From NCBI RefSeq assembly GCF_021155765.1, contig NC_060107.1:18338501-18402500 (forward strand): a DNA stretch of 64,000 bases, in the 5' to 3' direction. This document shows, piece by piece, positions 11,630-23,274 of the stretch. This DNA comes from Diprion similis. Lineage: Eukaryota > Arthropoda > Insecta > Hymenoptera > Diprionidae. The notes under the pieces were generated by a model, which saw nothing but the letters and a program-made list of their open reading frames with translations, was not told where the DNA came from and searched no databases. The position numbers were made by a program, and so were the translations under genes. Each line of letters begins with the position of its first letter. The first letter of the stretch is position 1.

Positions 11630-13057
11630 ATGACGTGCTACCAACAACTGAACAGAAAAGTAAGGACGAAAGCTCGAACCTTGATATGCGATCTGCGCGC
11701 GCATGTGCTGGTATTATTCTCGACGTGCGAGAACTATTTTATTTTTCAACAAGAAGTCCTACATCAGATCGCTCAAGCGAGTGCTGCGATCCGTCGGAAA
11801 CACAGATTGCTCAAGTGGGGCAAGGAATCCACGGTTCGGAAATTGAGCGACGTTTTCAAACCAGTAGTGACTCCGTTGCGAGAACTGGTGAATGTTACAA
11901 AAGAGACGAAACCCGTGAAACAAGAAATGGCAGAAATTAAACAAGAAATAAAGCAGATGAAAAATGAAACGAACAATAAAACAGTCTCGGAAATGGATGA
12001 TTCCTTTGCTTCGGCAGGAGATGAAACAATCGTAGAAACACCTGTTGATGAAACCGAGAATGAGTATTTCGAAATGATGAGAGATGAGACGAGAAAAAGT
12101 GAATTGGATAACGTGTACGGTGTACGCAACCTTTCAACCGGACTAATGATTGGTGATTCGTTGATGACTTTTGAGAGTGACCAGATCCGTATTAGGGATA
12201 CGCTTTACCCAAAAACGAGGGGGTTGCTGGAACTTTTATTCAAAAAGAAGCCGGACAGGTCATATGTGAGCGACGGAGATCGGGAGAATTATAGAAACAT
12301 AATCCTCAATACGAACGCACATAAAAAGTATTACTTGTCTCACAGAGCTGTTCGAAGCGATAACAGTTACAAATTAAGAAATGTCATTGCCGAATTGTTG
12401 GATTATTCACCATCGCCTCAGCGAAAGGGTAAAGGTCTACTTCCGCAAGCTATGATTACACGACAAGGCGTTCAAACGAAATACGTTTTCTGGGATGATC
12501 CAAACGAGTTAGTGGAGCGTGTTCGTCTATTCCTAGCATCCCAGGCGGCGGGAAATCCAAGTCACAACAACGAAATAATGTCCATTATCGAAGAACTACG
12601 CGAAGCGGAAATCATTTATCAAGCAGCTCTTATCGCTTTTGAATTCCTTTCCGAGATGAGCGTCGATGTGTTCGGACGGCATCTGAATGAATACACAGCT
12701 GCGGGTAATCGCGGCCCTCCCGGTGTCGGATTTCAAATCACTGCGGACGGACATTATGATCTACAGAATAAAAGACTGTGCAATGTCGCAGAACCTGTTG
12801 AGCAAAACAATGCTGTCACTTTGAAAATCTTACGACGCAAATTCAACGTGCTGCAAAAACAAATCGACAATCTCGATCAAATGATCAAAGCTTTGGAGAT
12901 CACGACGGGGAAAGCTTTGGATACCTTCTACACAGATTTCAAAACAGGCAGAGACCTGTCGATTCAAAACGCTGAAATCATTTTCAAATTGGACACCAGA
13001 CTAAGAGCATTGGAATATGAACGAGAAAAAGCTAACGCTGGTGACGGAACTGCATAA
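11630..13057 (+). CDS. Polinton-associated DUF8207-like protein
   Basis: A 475-codon open frame. I recognise the family by the block YGVRNLSTGLMIGDS...FESDQIRI followed by GLLELLFKKKPD and NTNAHKKYYLS (residues about 160-245), which recurs in insect proteins encoded next to Polinton integrases. The middle is Lys/Glu-rich coiled coil, and the C-terminal third has another predicted coiled coil. The first 40 residues look unlike the family, so the true start may be later or spliced (family-like sequence begins near 11755). It overlaps the integrase frame by about 40 bases, in a different frame. Its role in the element is unknown; a structural or DNA-packaging protein is only a guess. Confidence 0.6.
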   Translation: MTCYQQLNRKVRTKARTLICDLRAHVLVLFSTCENYFIFQQEVLHQIAQASAAIRRKHRLLKWGKESTVRKLSDVFKPVVTPLRELVNVTKETKPVKQEMAEIKQEIKQMKNETNNKTVSEMDDSFASAGDETIVETPVDETENEYFEMMRDETRKSELDNVYGVRNLSTGLMIGDSLMTFESDQIRIRDTLYPKTRGLLELLFKKKPDRSYVSDGDRENYRNIILNTNAHKKYYLSHRAVRSDNSYKLRNVIAELLDYSPSPQRKGKGLLPQAMITRQGVQTKYVFWDDPNELVERVRLFLASQAAGNPSHNNEIMSIIEELREAEIIYQAALIAFEFLSEMSVDVFGRHLNEYTAAGNRGPPGVGFQITADGHYDLQNKRLCNVAEPVEQNNAVTLKILRRKFNVLQKQIDNLDQMIKALEITTGKALDTFYTDFKTGRDLSIQNAEIIFKLDTRLRALEYEREKANAGDGTA

Positions 13058-13841
13058 GCCTGCTCGCCGGAATGACCCGCGTCGCCGTGTAGACGTGCGC
13101 GGCATCGACGAGACCTGGCAGGCGGATCTTGTTGATATGATGTCATACGCAGGACAAAACAAACGCTACAAGTATATGCTCACAGTCATTGATATCTTTT
13201 CAAAGTAAGCGTGGGCTGTACCGATAAGGAGCAAGTCCGGGGATGATGTTACAAAGGCCGTGGAATCTGTGCTAACTCAAGGATGTGTACCGAAAAAATT
13301 ACACGTGGATAGAGGAACGGAATTCTACAACTCAAAATTTGAATCTCTTATGTCACGCTATGGAATCAAACTCTACTCCACGTACAGTAATTTGAAGACT
13401 TCGATCTGTGAACGGTTTAATCGTACGCTGAAAAGTCAAATGTGGAAACGGTTCAGTATGCAAGGAAGCTACAAGTGGCTTGACATCTTATCTGATTTAG
13501 TATCGGCTTACAACCACACGAAACACCGAACCATAAGAATGAAACCATCGGATGTCACCGTTGCGAACGAAAGGCTGGTATTACGTCAGTCGTACGGAGG
13601 GCTTCGAGCGAAACTTTCCAAACCGGCAAAGTTCAAAACCAGTGACAAAGTTCGAATCAGCAAGTTCAAAAACGTCTTTGAGAAAGGTTACACTCTCAAT
13701 TGGACGACTGAAATATTCACAATAAGCCAAGTAGCAAATACCAATCCTGTGACGTACAAGCTCAAAGACTACCAAGGTCAATTCATCGCTGGTGGTTTCT
13801 ACGAACAGGAGCTCCTCAAGGTGGAACATCCGGACATCTAA
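13017..13841 (+). pseudogene. Polinton/Maverick integrase (retroviral-type DDE), one nonsense codon
   Basis: The frame is open on both sides of a single in-frame TAA at 13206-13208, which directly follows the IDIFSK motif. Catalytic residues are visible: Asp in WQADLVDM, Asp in HVDRGTEFYNS, and Glu in SICERFNRTLKSQMW. The C-terminal region (KTSDKVRIS onward) is the basic domain expected after the core. The protein would integrate the element as a retroviral integrase does. Its 3' end lies 170 bp before the left arm of the large inverted repeat. Only one disabling change is seen, so the copy is not very old or the base is an error. Confidence 0.85.
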
Positions 13842-14009
13842 CTGTTGGAGAAGGTGCTTCAGAAGCGGGGAAAAAAGTTATGTCAAGTGGCTAGGTTTTG
13901 ATACTACACACAACAGTTGGATAAATGAATCTGATATGTGATGTTAAATAAACGAAATTATTTTTCAAACATTTGTCTTTATTTTTACATCTTAGAGATA
14001 CAATTGGGA

Positions 14010-14957
14010 ACGGTTCGTTTCTACAGAGATCATCTCTATAGAGTTCGTTCCTACAGAATTCATCTCTACAGAAATTCGTACCACAGCAGTTCATCTCTAC
14101 AGAGCTAACCGAGAGGTTCATCTCTACTGAGAAATATACCGAGGAGGTTCATCTCTACAGAATCAAACCGAAGCGGTTCATCTTTACAGAATCGAACCGA
14201 GGCGGTTCATCTCTACACAATTAAACCGAGGCGGTTCATCTCTACAGAATCGAACCGAGGCGGTTCATCTCTACAGAATTAAACCGAGGCGGTTCATCTC
14301 TACAGAATTGAACCGAAGCGGTTCACCTCTACAAAATCGAACCGAGGCGGTTCATCTCTACAGAAATTAACCGACTCCACAATTATCAACCAGTTTGGTC
14401 ATAGAAAAAATGTGGTTAATGTGCGAATGCGATGTTGCCAAATCGGCTACAAACGATTTAAAAATAATTTCCTGATTTTTTCAAATTTTCATCTCAACCC
14501 TAACCCGTGCCTGGAAGAGGGTGAATTCCATTCAATCTTTTCAGAGGCACATCAAATCTACTCAACGGATTTAGATCAAATTTGGTGTAGAAGGGTTTCA
14601 GTGGTGGCTGATTTATAATCTGAACTCAAAATTCAAATCTTTAAAATGGCGGATCCAATATGGTGAAGTGAAATCCAAAAAGTCATTTGATTTCAATAAA
14701 ACTTGGTACTCGAGGGTTTTTGCGGTTGCTGATCGCGAATCTGAACTCGAAATTACAAAATTCAAAATAGTGGGTCCAATATGGCAATATCAAGTGATTT
14801 TTGAGGTTTTGATTCTCCATGAGGGGTCCAACGCTATCAATTTTCAAATTTTGAGTTTAGATCTGTAATCAGCGATCCAAAATGTCGCCCTATACCAAAT
14901 TTCATCTAAATATGTTGAGTAGATTTGATGAGGAAATCCACGGTCTTTGAGGCACGT
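14010..14957 (+). repeat. Left arm of a large inverted repeat, with a 28-30 bp minisatellite
   Basis: This arm is the inverted copy of 18222-19175; the inner edge at TTTGAGGCACGT matches ACGTGCCTCAAA exactly. Its outer 370 bases are tandem units of the type GAACCGAGGCGGTTCATCTC, with decayed units at the outer edge. The rest is unique sequence shared at very high identity with the other arm. Paired small open frames in the two arms are mirror images and not genes. It abuts the Polinton integrase, so a Polinton terminal inverted repeat is the likely origin. Confidence 0.9.
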
Positions 14958-16835
14958 GTTAGAGAAAACTTTTATTCTTGAACTTTTTTCGGACGTTGAT
15001 ACAGTTTCGATATAAGCATCCTATGTCATCATTTATGGGCAAAAAAGTGTGCCCTTTACCGTTTGTGATTGAGAATACCGTACGTCAAATACATCTTTTT
15101 TTGTTCAAATAATCTTTATCAGTAATGACAGCGAAATTAACGTCTGTGAAATTCCTACAATTATTTTTGGAAATGTTTCACTATTTTCAGAACCATGTTT
15201 TACTTCGATTCGATTTCTGCATCATTTTTTTTTAACGTTTTCTTCATAAAACCTAAAATTGAGGTGGAAGCGAACTCCCGACATCATGAATTTTAGATAG
15301 AAAATTTGTATTTCTGACATCGAATTTTTTTTATGTTTTTAAACTACGACACTCGAGGTCCTTGAAAAAAATGTTTAAAAAATCATAACGTACTCAAATT
15401 TGGTTTTAAAAATCTGAAAAAAATTCTAAATGCTTTTTTGAGTTGGAAGAGTCATATAAAAATCGTAAACGAAATCCGCGAGATCGAGGATCACACGCAG
15501 GTCGATTTGGTCTGGAATGCCCCAAATGTATACAAACCGCTTTTTTCACTAGCTTTTTGAGGTTGTTCAGTATCTGGGCAGGAAAGACGGGTCCTCGTTA
15601 TCACAAGTACGAGTTGTTGCAAGGCTTATATCCCCTGCGCTAGATATCGGAATGAGTGGTGCTATAGATTGAAGTTGTAGTTTGATGTTTGTAACAAATA
15701 AATGTCGGTAACTCAACTATTGCCTCATATGCGGTCTGGCAGTGATTTCAAACCTGAAATTGGACCTTATTAGTAATTATCTTCCACCTTCTAAATATGT
15801 TTTATGCTTTTTTGGGCTGTATTGGCATATTCTGTAATAATTGTCTCCTTCGTTTGTATACACGCTTCAGATATTTTTGATAGCAATTTGGTCAGCAAGA
15901 CATGCACATTTTTTAACGAAATCGCAAGTTGGAGCAAATTGTCACATGCGACTAACTTCCCGACAACTTGCCCCCTTTCGACTTTTCCGTGGTTTCTCTG
16001 AGTCCGCGTTAAGGTTTTCGGGGGTCTTAGTATTTGGAGGTTGTCAGAGTCTAGGTTCACTATTTTGTAATTTCCAGGGAAAACTATGATGTAGAAAAAT
16101 ATTATTGCTTAAGAATATACATTCAAAACCCGAGTTTCTTCCACTCAACAGAAATAATAAGAAAGAGGTTCGCATAAATAAAAAAAATTATACATCATTT
16201 TCTACCAGTTTTCGTCGTTTGGAATACATACTAGGGACAACTTACCCCGGAGGCTGTACACATTCTGCAATTATTTTTTCCTATATTTGAAAAAACCCAT
16301 TCAGACTTCCTTTTCGACAACCACGAATATTGTTGAGGTCCGCAAAGGACGCACCTGTGGCCCCCATATCCAAGTTGAATAAAATTTCTATTAATATAGA
16401 AAAATGTAGAAATCAGCGAGTAAAAAGTGTGACAACTAAGGAAATTTTTTGTCTCCAACATTTATTAAAGTTACTTATCCTTTATCACAGTCAGTCATAT
16501 TATATACATGTATTACACATTACGTGCTTATAATAATTACCGAACACTGTAGAGATAGATCATTTGTGCAAACCCTTTACAATTCAGAAACACTACAGAT
16601 TCCGTCAGCTCCCTACAACTTCGACAATGGAAAAATATTTATTTGTGGCGTTTGTTTGCACATTTTTGTAAAACTTTATTCATGCATGGACATTTACCAT
16701 ATTTCTAACATATTCTCGTGATTTACTCTTGCAGTCATTGTTCTCGAATCGATGTGCAGCTGTGAATATGAATGATTCGTTTGACTTGCATTCATATATG
16801 TTTTCAGTGTATGGTGCAATTTTCTGAAAACAAAA

Positions 16836-18221
16836 TAACATTGTAATTTGACGCATCACTAGCGTTAATATTATTTGGTACTATTTAGGAAATTTTCCAA
16901 AGACAATAAGATATCCGAAATTTAAAAATCACAAACAATGTCAATGCACGACCTAATTATCAATTGGCACTATTCTGACAATTTTCTCAAGACAAGAAAA
17001 TATCTGAATTTGACATATCACAAGCAATATAAATGCACGAGTAATTATGATTTGGTGGCAATTTTCCGCAGACCAGAAAATATCTGAATTCGACATATAA
17101 CGAGCAATATCAATGCACGACTAATTATTAGGGGTGTGCGAATATCGTTCGAATCGAATCGAATCGAATATTAATATTAGATTCGAAATTCGAATCGAAT
17201 AATTCGAATTATTCGAAACTCGACGAATAATTCGAAAAAATTCGAACAATTCGCGCATTATCGAAATATCACTGGATTTTCTATTGTTTCCAATTTAAAT
17301 TCCATTACATCGTGTATCAAAATATTCTACTTACGAACAATATAATTTTTGATTAAAAATCAATTACCCGGAGAAAACAAAAACAATTGCTCAATTTCAA
17401 TATATCTTTATCTCTGTTAGTAACATAAAAATCTATAAACTACTATTGGCAAGAGATCTTTTCAATTCATTTTGGTTTTTATAATTATTAATTTTGGTTT
17501 GAAAAAAATCTATAAGAAAAAGGTTACACATGCAATGTTCTAAAATTCTCGAAATTAATTTCTCCAAGTTTTTTATACATATTTTGAATTTTTTGATCCA
17601 TGAAAAAAAAATAATTAACTTAGTCATTTTCTTCTATTTTATGTCTACAATTTGAAATTTATCATGCAACAAAGCAGTAGAAAGAACGACAGCTTGCATG
17701 AACCCGCACTCGAACGTATTTGAATTGAACCTATCTTCAGGTCTCTTCCCAGTCTCGACAGTATTTTTCTTCGGAAATCGGCTATTTACGGTAGTCTTCG
17801 GTGATCAGCTGAGAAGCATATAAATACAAACAAGTTTTCCAGTGAATATCGAACATAACGAACTCTGAGTTCAAAATACTCGAAAATTTGCGAATAATAT
17901 AATAATTCGGAAAAAAAATCGAATTATTCGAATTTGTCGAATTATTCGGGAACTTTCGAATTATTCGAATTTTCGAATTATTCGATTCAAGTTTCGAATC
18001 GAATATTAATATTCGATTCGGAACGAATAATTCGTAAGTTCGAATTGTTCGCACAGCCCTACTAATTATGATTTGGTATTATTCTGTCAATTATCTCAAG
18101 ATGTAGAAATATACAAATTTGACCCGTCACTAGCATTATAAATATTTAGGACTATTTTTGACATTTTCCAAATACAAGAAAATATTCGAATTCGACACAT
18201 CTCAAGCATTGCAAATTCATG
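16836..18221. repeat. Tandem repeat of about 86 bp, split by an insertion
   Basis: Four to six diverged units share the pattern of a short T-rich segment, CAAGACAAGAAAATATCTGA-like sequence, TTTGACATATCAC and AATGCACGACTAATTAT. They occupy 16836-17128 and resume at 18062-18221 after the foldback element. The insertion is therefore younger than the array. Confidence 0.7.
17129..18061. mobile_element. Non-autonomous hAT-like foldback element (MITE), 933 bp
   Basis: The termini are TAGGGGTGTGCGAA and, inverted at the other end, TAGGGCTGTGCGAA. An 8-bp direct duplication CTAATTAT flanks it (17121-17128 and 18062-18069). Eight-bp duplications and a T/CAGGG-type end fit hAT. Both ends are rich in TTCGAATCGAAT-type repeats that can fold back. 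No transposase is encoded. Confidence 0.85.
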
Positions 18222-19175
18222 ACGTGCCTCAAAGACCGTGGATTTCCTCATCAAATCTACTCAACATATTTAGATGAAATTTGGTATAGGGCGACATTTT
18301 GGATCGCTGATTACAGATCTAAACTCAAAATTTGAAAATTGATAGCGTTGGACCCCTCATGGAGAATCAAAACCTCAAAAATCACTTGATATTGCCATAT
18401 TGGACCCACTATTTTGAATTTTGTAATTTCGAGTTCAGATTCGCGATCAGCAACCGCAAAAACCCTCGAGTACCAAGTTTTATTGAAATCAAATGACTTT
18501 TTGGATTTCACTTCACCATATTGGATCCGCCATTTTAAAGATTTGAATTTTGAGTTCAGATTATAAATCAGCCACCACTGAAACCCTTCTACACCAAATT
18601 TGATCTAAATCCGTTGAGTAGATTTGATGTGCCTCTGAAAAGATTGAATGGAATTCACCCTCTTCCAGGCACGGGTTAGGGTTGAGATGAAAATTTGAAA
18701 AAATCAGGAAATTATTTTTAAATCGTTTGTAGCCGATTTGGCAACATCGCATTCGCACATTAACCACATTTTTTCTATGACCAAACTGGTTGATAATTGT
18801 GGAGTCGGTTAATTTCTGTAGAGATGAACCGCCTCGGTTCGATTTTGTAGAGGTGAACCGCTTCGGTTCAATTCTGTAGAGATGAACCGCCTCGGTTTAA
18901 TTCTGTAGAGATGAACCGCCTCGGTTTAATTCTGTAGAGATGAACCGCCTCGGTTCGATTCTGTAAAGATGAACCGCTTCGGTTTGATTCTGTAGAGATG
19001 AACCTCCTCGGTATATTTCTCAGTAGAGATGAACCTCTCGGTCATCTCTGTAAAGACGACTCTCTTGGTTAGCTCTGTAGAGATGAACTTCTGTGGTACG
19101 AATTTCTGTAGAGATGAACTCTGTAGGAACGAACTCTGCAGAGATGAACTCTGTAGAGATGAACTCTGTAGAGAC
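18222..19175 (-). repeat. Right arm of the large inverted repeat, with minisatellite
   Basis: Inverted copy of 14010-14957. The minisatellite occupies about 18800-19175. The outer edge cuts into the last codons of the Polinton DNA polymerase frame, which ends at 19185 just after the ITFND motif, shorter than the family usually runs. Confidence 0.9.
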
Positions 19176-19184
19176 GGTGCCCTC

Positions 19185-22100
19185 TCAATCATTGAAGGTT
19201 ATAGTTTTTAACAGGGATCCTTTGACACCTTCGGCTCGTTTTTCATCCTTATTCTCCCCCATCACTCTGAATGAGTTCAACTTCGCTCTCAAGACAATGA
19301 ATTCCACTATTATTTTTCCGTTACACTCATCATTCATCAAACCCAGAACTTTTTTGTTATCCAACGACATTCCATAGACGTTGTCAGGTGGATAATCGGA
19401 GGTATCAAATTTATCCAAGTCCTGTTTGATGCATTCGTAAATGTTGGGGACGGTGAAGTGATATATCGAACTATTCGTGTCAGTGTACATTAATTTCGCC
19501 TGATGCCCAAATTTCGTTTCAATATACTTGCAGTGAAAATCGTAGATGAAGGTCTTCGCAAGTTCTAAAATGGAGAAACATGCATACAATGGTTTGTTGA
19601 ATATGACTGTCGTTCTACGCAATTTAACTATTATCATTGTGACGAGGGGTGAACCTCGCACCTAGTTGGGGAGAGCGGAGGGAGACGAGAGACGAGGGAG
19701 AAAGAGTGCACGCGTCTGAGTCGTGAAGAACAATTATCGGGCGTATATTTTCTTGTCCCCCGAGGGGCCTTAAAAACTGAATTACAGAGCGTGGTCCCAC
19801 GTGGCGGCCGGTCACGCCCCGGCCGATTAGCGTGTACTTAAATCTAATTCCTTAAAACTACGGATGATGTATAACTGATGGTGTGGTTGAGAGGGTGTGT
19901 GTGTGAGTGTGTGGGTATGTGGGGTGTGTGTGTGTGGAAGGAAGAGATCTGAGGAGGATGTCGTGGTGCGATGCGGTGACGGGAGGAGTGGGTGATTAGC
20001 GTGGGGTTGCACAGAGGAGCAAGTACGGATCAGCTGACCTTTTCTCTAACGTGGCGGTGGCGTCGTCGATGCGTTCGTCTTGGCCGGCGGTTGTCAGAAG
20101 AGTGACTTCTCCGGCCGGCCCGGCGCGTCTTCGGGTGCGCCCGGGCCGGTTCGGCATTGTTCGGCCCCGCTCCGCGGGTTTGGGGCTTATTGTGACGTGC
20201 ACGCGGGGTGCAACGTCACATCATATCTTTATCAAAGATTGTACAACTGTGGAAAATTTGGTTTGGCTATAGTAGCTCTAGCACCGTATCTTCCATCCCA
20301 TTTCGTGATCACCCTGACATCTCTATACTTCCTAACATTTTCCATTGTCTTACCGAAAACTGCGTTGTTCATCAGTTTGCAGAAGTTTTTTTCGAATTCA
20401 TTGTTTAATTTTTTGCGTAAGTCTGCATTTAAATCTATGTACTTTTTGAGCCACGGTGTTTGTCTGAAGTTTCAAACTCTATGAACTTTAGCTAGTTTCA
20501 AACCTAATTCTAAGCATTGTTTCAAGATGCGGTAATGAACAACGTAATTTTGCTTGGAAAGTAGCGTGGTCGTCAATTTCGGCTGCTCACTTTCTGAGTT
20601 GGGAGGTATGTAGTGTTCCGGACACAGTGGTAAATCTTTATGCATTTCATGCAATTCCTCGGGATATTCCAAATCTACCTCTATTATGTAGCCAAACTCC
20701 GCCTCGTCTGTGATGGCAGAAACATCGAATTGTCTGAAATCTAATATCCATTCGAAAGAACTGCATGGCAGAGCAAAGCTCATAGCCGCGCCGTACGAGT
20801 TGTTAACGTCGAAGTACATGAGATAAGACTCTTCGAGCGCTGGATTGAAAGCATCTCTCATGTATCTATTGATAGCCTTTGCATATCGATTAGAGCATTG
20901 GGACACACCACCTCGAATACCTTTTTCTATAAACATAAGCATATCTCTGTCAGTGAGAAGCTCGAGTTCGATACCGGTACATTTCAACATTGCGTCAAAC
21001 GAAAGTCCGGGCGCTGTAAAATAATGTAACTGGTCCAGGTTGTATGTTGCATAAAAATTTTGTCGAAAGTTTTCAAAAACGTCAGCCAACAGAAAAACAT
21101 TAGTTTGCAAATATAAGTCTGAATATTCCATCAACGTTTTAAGGTTAAAAGCTTGCCAAACTTTACACGCGTGTGCGTAATCGTTATCCGAAATATCTTG
21201 GTTGTTTAATTTTGAATAAAATCTTTCTTTAGGTGGTAACTTTACGTCCTCGAGCTCCTCCCAACCATCCATGTACTCGTACGGAAAAATACCTTTCCTG
21301 GTTAATAACTCGAATTTTTCAGAGCTTGTGCAAAATTTACGTGTAATTGCTTTTTGATTATCATTCAAATATGTTACCAATTTTTCGAGACTGCTGGGCA
21401 TAAAACGGAACGAATCTAGAAATCTCAACTTTATATCTGTCCCCTTTACATGTTTTGTGAACGAAATGTACTTCTCTTTGTTCATGGGTAGAAGCTGAAT
21501 AGTACCCTAAAAAGTTGTGGTCAATGCTTTAATCAAAAAATGCGAATCGTAACCCGACAGATTGTGGAATATCACTGGGATAGTATGCGAGTTTTGATAA
21601 TTAAGATTACAGCTTTGATGCGCAGGACCACGGTACTTTCCTGTGAAATGACAGTGATCACGGTGTTTCACAAATATGACATACCTTTGATAAATTAAAT
21701 TCGTTAATTTGATTGAAGTTCAGCGACTCCATAGGTACAATAGTTTTGAAATACGTTTCTAACGAGTGTGCCAATTCCTCCAACTCGTTCACAAACCATT
21801 CGATGCAGGTCTACCCGAGGTTAATTTTGAACTTTGAAATGGAATCGTCAAAGGTGCAATGCTATACTGTAAGGAATATGATTTTGGTAAATTGTTCTAT
21901 TTTCTGACACTTGAATGTTAGTAGCTTGCAACAAGCATTCTATATCCGCGTAAATACAGAACAGAACGGTTTCTTTGTGCTTAAAATTTTCGAATTTCAA
22001 AATCTTTTCCTCTTCCTCGGGTAAAACAACTTTGTTCTCGTTTAAACTCATGCAATAAACTCTATGGTTTGCCAAACATCTCTCAGATTGGAAGTGCATC

Positions 22101-23274
22101 AGACATCTATCACATAACCAGATACGAGGATGGTGTTTAGAAATTTGAGAACTTGTCAAGCGTGATAAATTGCGAATCCAAGCAAAATGAAAGATTCTAT
22201 TTTCTTCACAATATTCCGTATCAATATCATCGTCATCGTCTGTAATTTCGGTTTCCACTGCCAAGAGATGAATTACGGGTTCATCAGACTTATTCTGACT
22301 CAAGTGAATCGGTACTATTTCCCTTTTTATCCTACCATCTTGGTCTATACCATAAACATTGATGGAAAGTCCGTTGAGTTTTTCAAATTTCGAAATAGTA
22401 TTTTTATCTAGAGACAGAGGAAAGTTTATACTGTCATACCGTAGCACTGAGCTGAAATGTGGATACGAGCTGGTTATGTTGGGATTTCTGTTGTTAGCTG
22501 GGTACAGAGCTGCGGTGACCGACCAAAGGAAGCAATACGAGTCGTTGTTTCGGATGTTCACCACAGCCTTCTTATCTCCAATGTGTTTCGGTAACGGGGT
22601 GTAGGTATACAGACCACCTCTGATGTTGACGGCAAGATTGATAATTTCAAGTAACGACCAGCCTGAATCCTCTTCCTGGAAATCTTCCACCTTTGTTAAC
22701 AAACGGTTTGTTACATTTTTGATGAACCATTCGTTAATATCCGTTGTCTGGAGGATGATTTCGTTCCTCGTATTAAAGAATTTGTTCTCTTCTACTGTGT
22801 GATCATCTTTTTTTACTTCGAATTTACAAGCCAGGATGGCGTTTACTTTTAGGCTCCCCGTTTCCCGCAAAGCGTTTTTCAGTCTTGTCGCAGCAAGTAA
22901 CTTTGCGTCTTTTAGAGACCTCTCCACGTCTTTATGCTTCCAATTGGTGATGGATCCTGTTCGTATTCTTCCCTCGAAAACAGACTTCAATTCCTCTCAG
23001 TGTACGCGATCGCTTCGTCTTTGTTTACGCGTACCGTCACCCGTTCTCCGAAGCCGTTTGAATTTTTCCGCCGGCGACTTCAAGAGTCCGATCGTTGTGA
23101 TAATTTTCGTTTTCTCACCCATAGATAAAGCCTTTCGCAGAATTTTGTTTGGAAGCCGGATATTTTGCGTCCCAAATTTAATCCATTTCTAATCTCCGTT
23201 GGCGATGATTTGTTGAACATTTTGTACGCAGATTCCATAATGTTGATCAATTTCAAACATTTTGCGGATTCCAT
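19185..23274 (-). pseudogene. Polinton protein-primed DNA polymerase B, degenerate
   Basis: Fragments on the minus strand run from 23274 down to 19185. They show a large N-terminal region (22990-21848) with NNDSYCFLWSVTAALYP and a zinc-finger-like CDRC...H, exonuclease-like [21 protein letters not shown] near 21640, motif A YFDVNNSYGAAMS near 20810, motif B region [14 protein letters not shown] near 20350, and motif C near 19475. Motif C reads YTDTNSSIY, so one of the conserved acidic residues is Asn. There is an in-frame stop near 21509, several frameshifts (near 21850, 20480, 20250 and upstream of 22990), and a 583-bp insertion at 19638-20220. In an intact Polinton this enzyme replicates the element. 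This copy cannot be functional. Confidence 0.9.
19638..20220. mobile_element. 583-bp insertion with TG...CA ends and 4-bp duplication: probable solo LTR
   Basis: It begins TGTGACG and ends CGTCACA and is flanked by TCAT on both sides (19634-19637 and 20221-20224). Removing it and one TCAT rejoins the polymerase motif TIFDKDMIIV. The TG...CA ends, 4-bp duplication and lack of coding fit a solo LTR of a gypsy-type element. It contains a GT-rich microsatellite (about 19870-19940) and a GC-rich half that stand out from the AT-rich surroundings. Confidence 0.75.

Larger units (their letters stand above)
14958..18221. other. Spacer of the large inverted repeat
   Basis: There is no recognisable gene in 3.26 kb. 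It includes a family of dispersed noncoding sequence near 15510-15540 that recurs near 61120 (shared GGAATGCCCCA...TGTATACA segment), a tandem repeat of about 86 bp, and a hAT-like foldback element that splits that tandem repeat. Confidence 0.7.

Noticed and set aside
14412-18767. Pairs of identical small proteins on opposite strands (14412/18561 and 14668/18311)
   Set aside because: They are mirror images produced by the inverted repeat and show no domain or codon bias.
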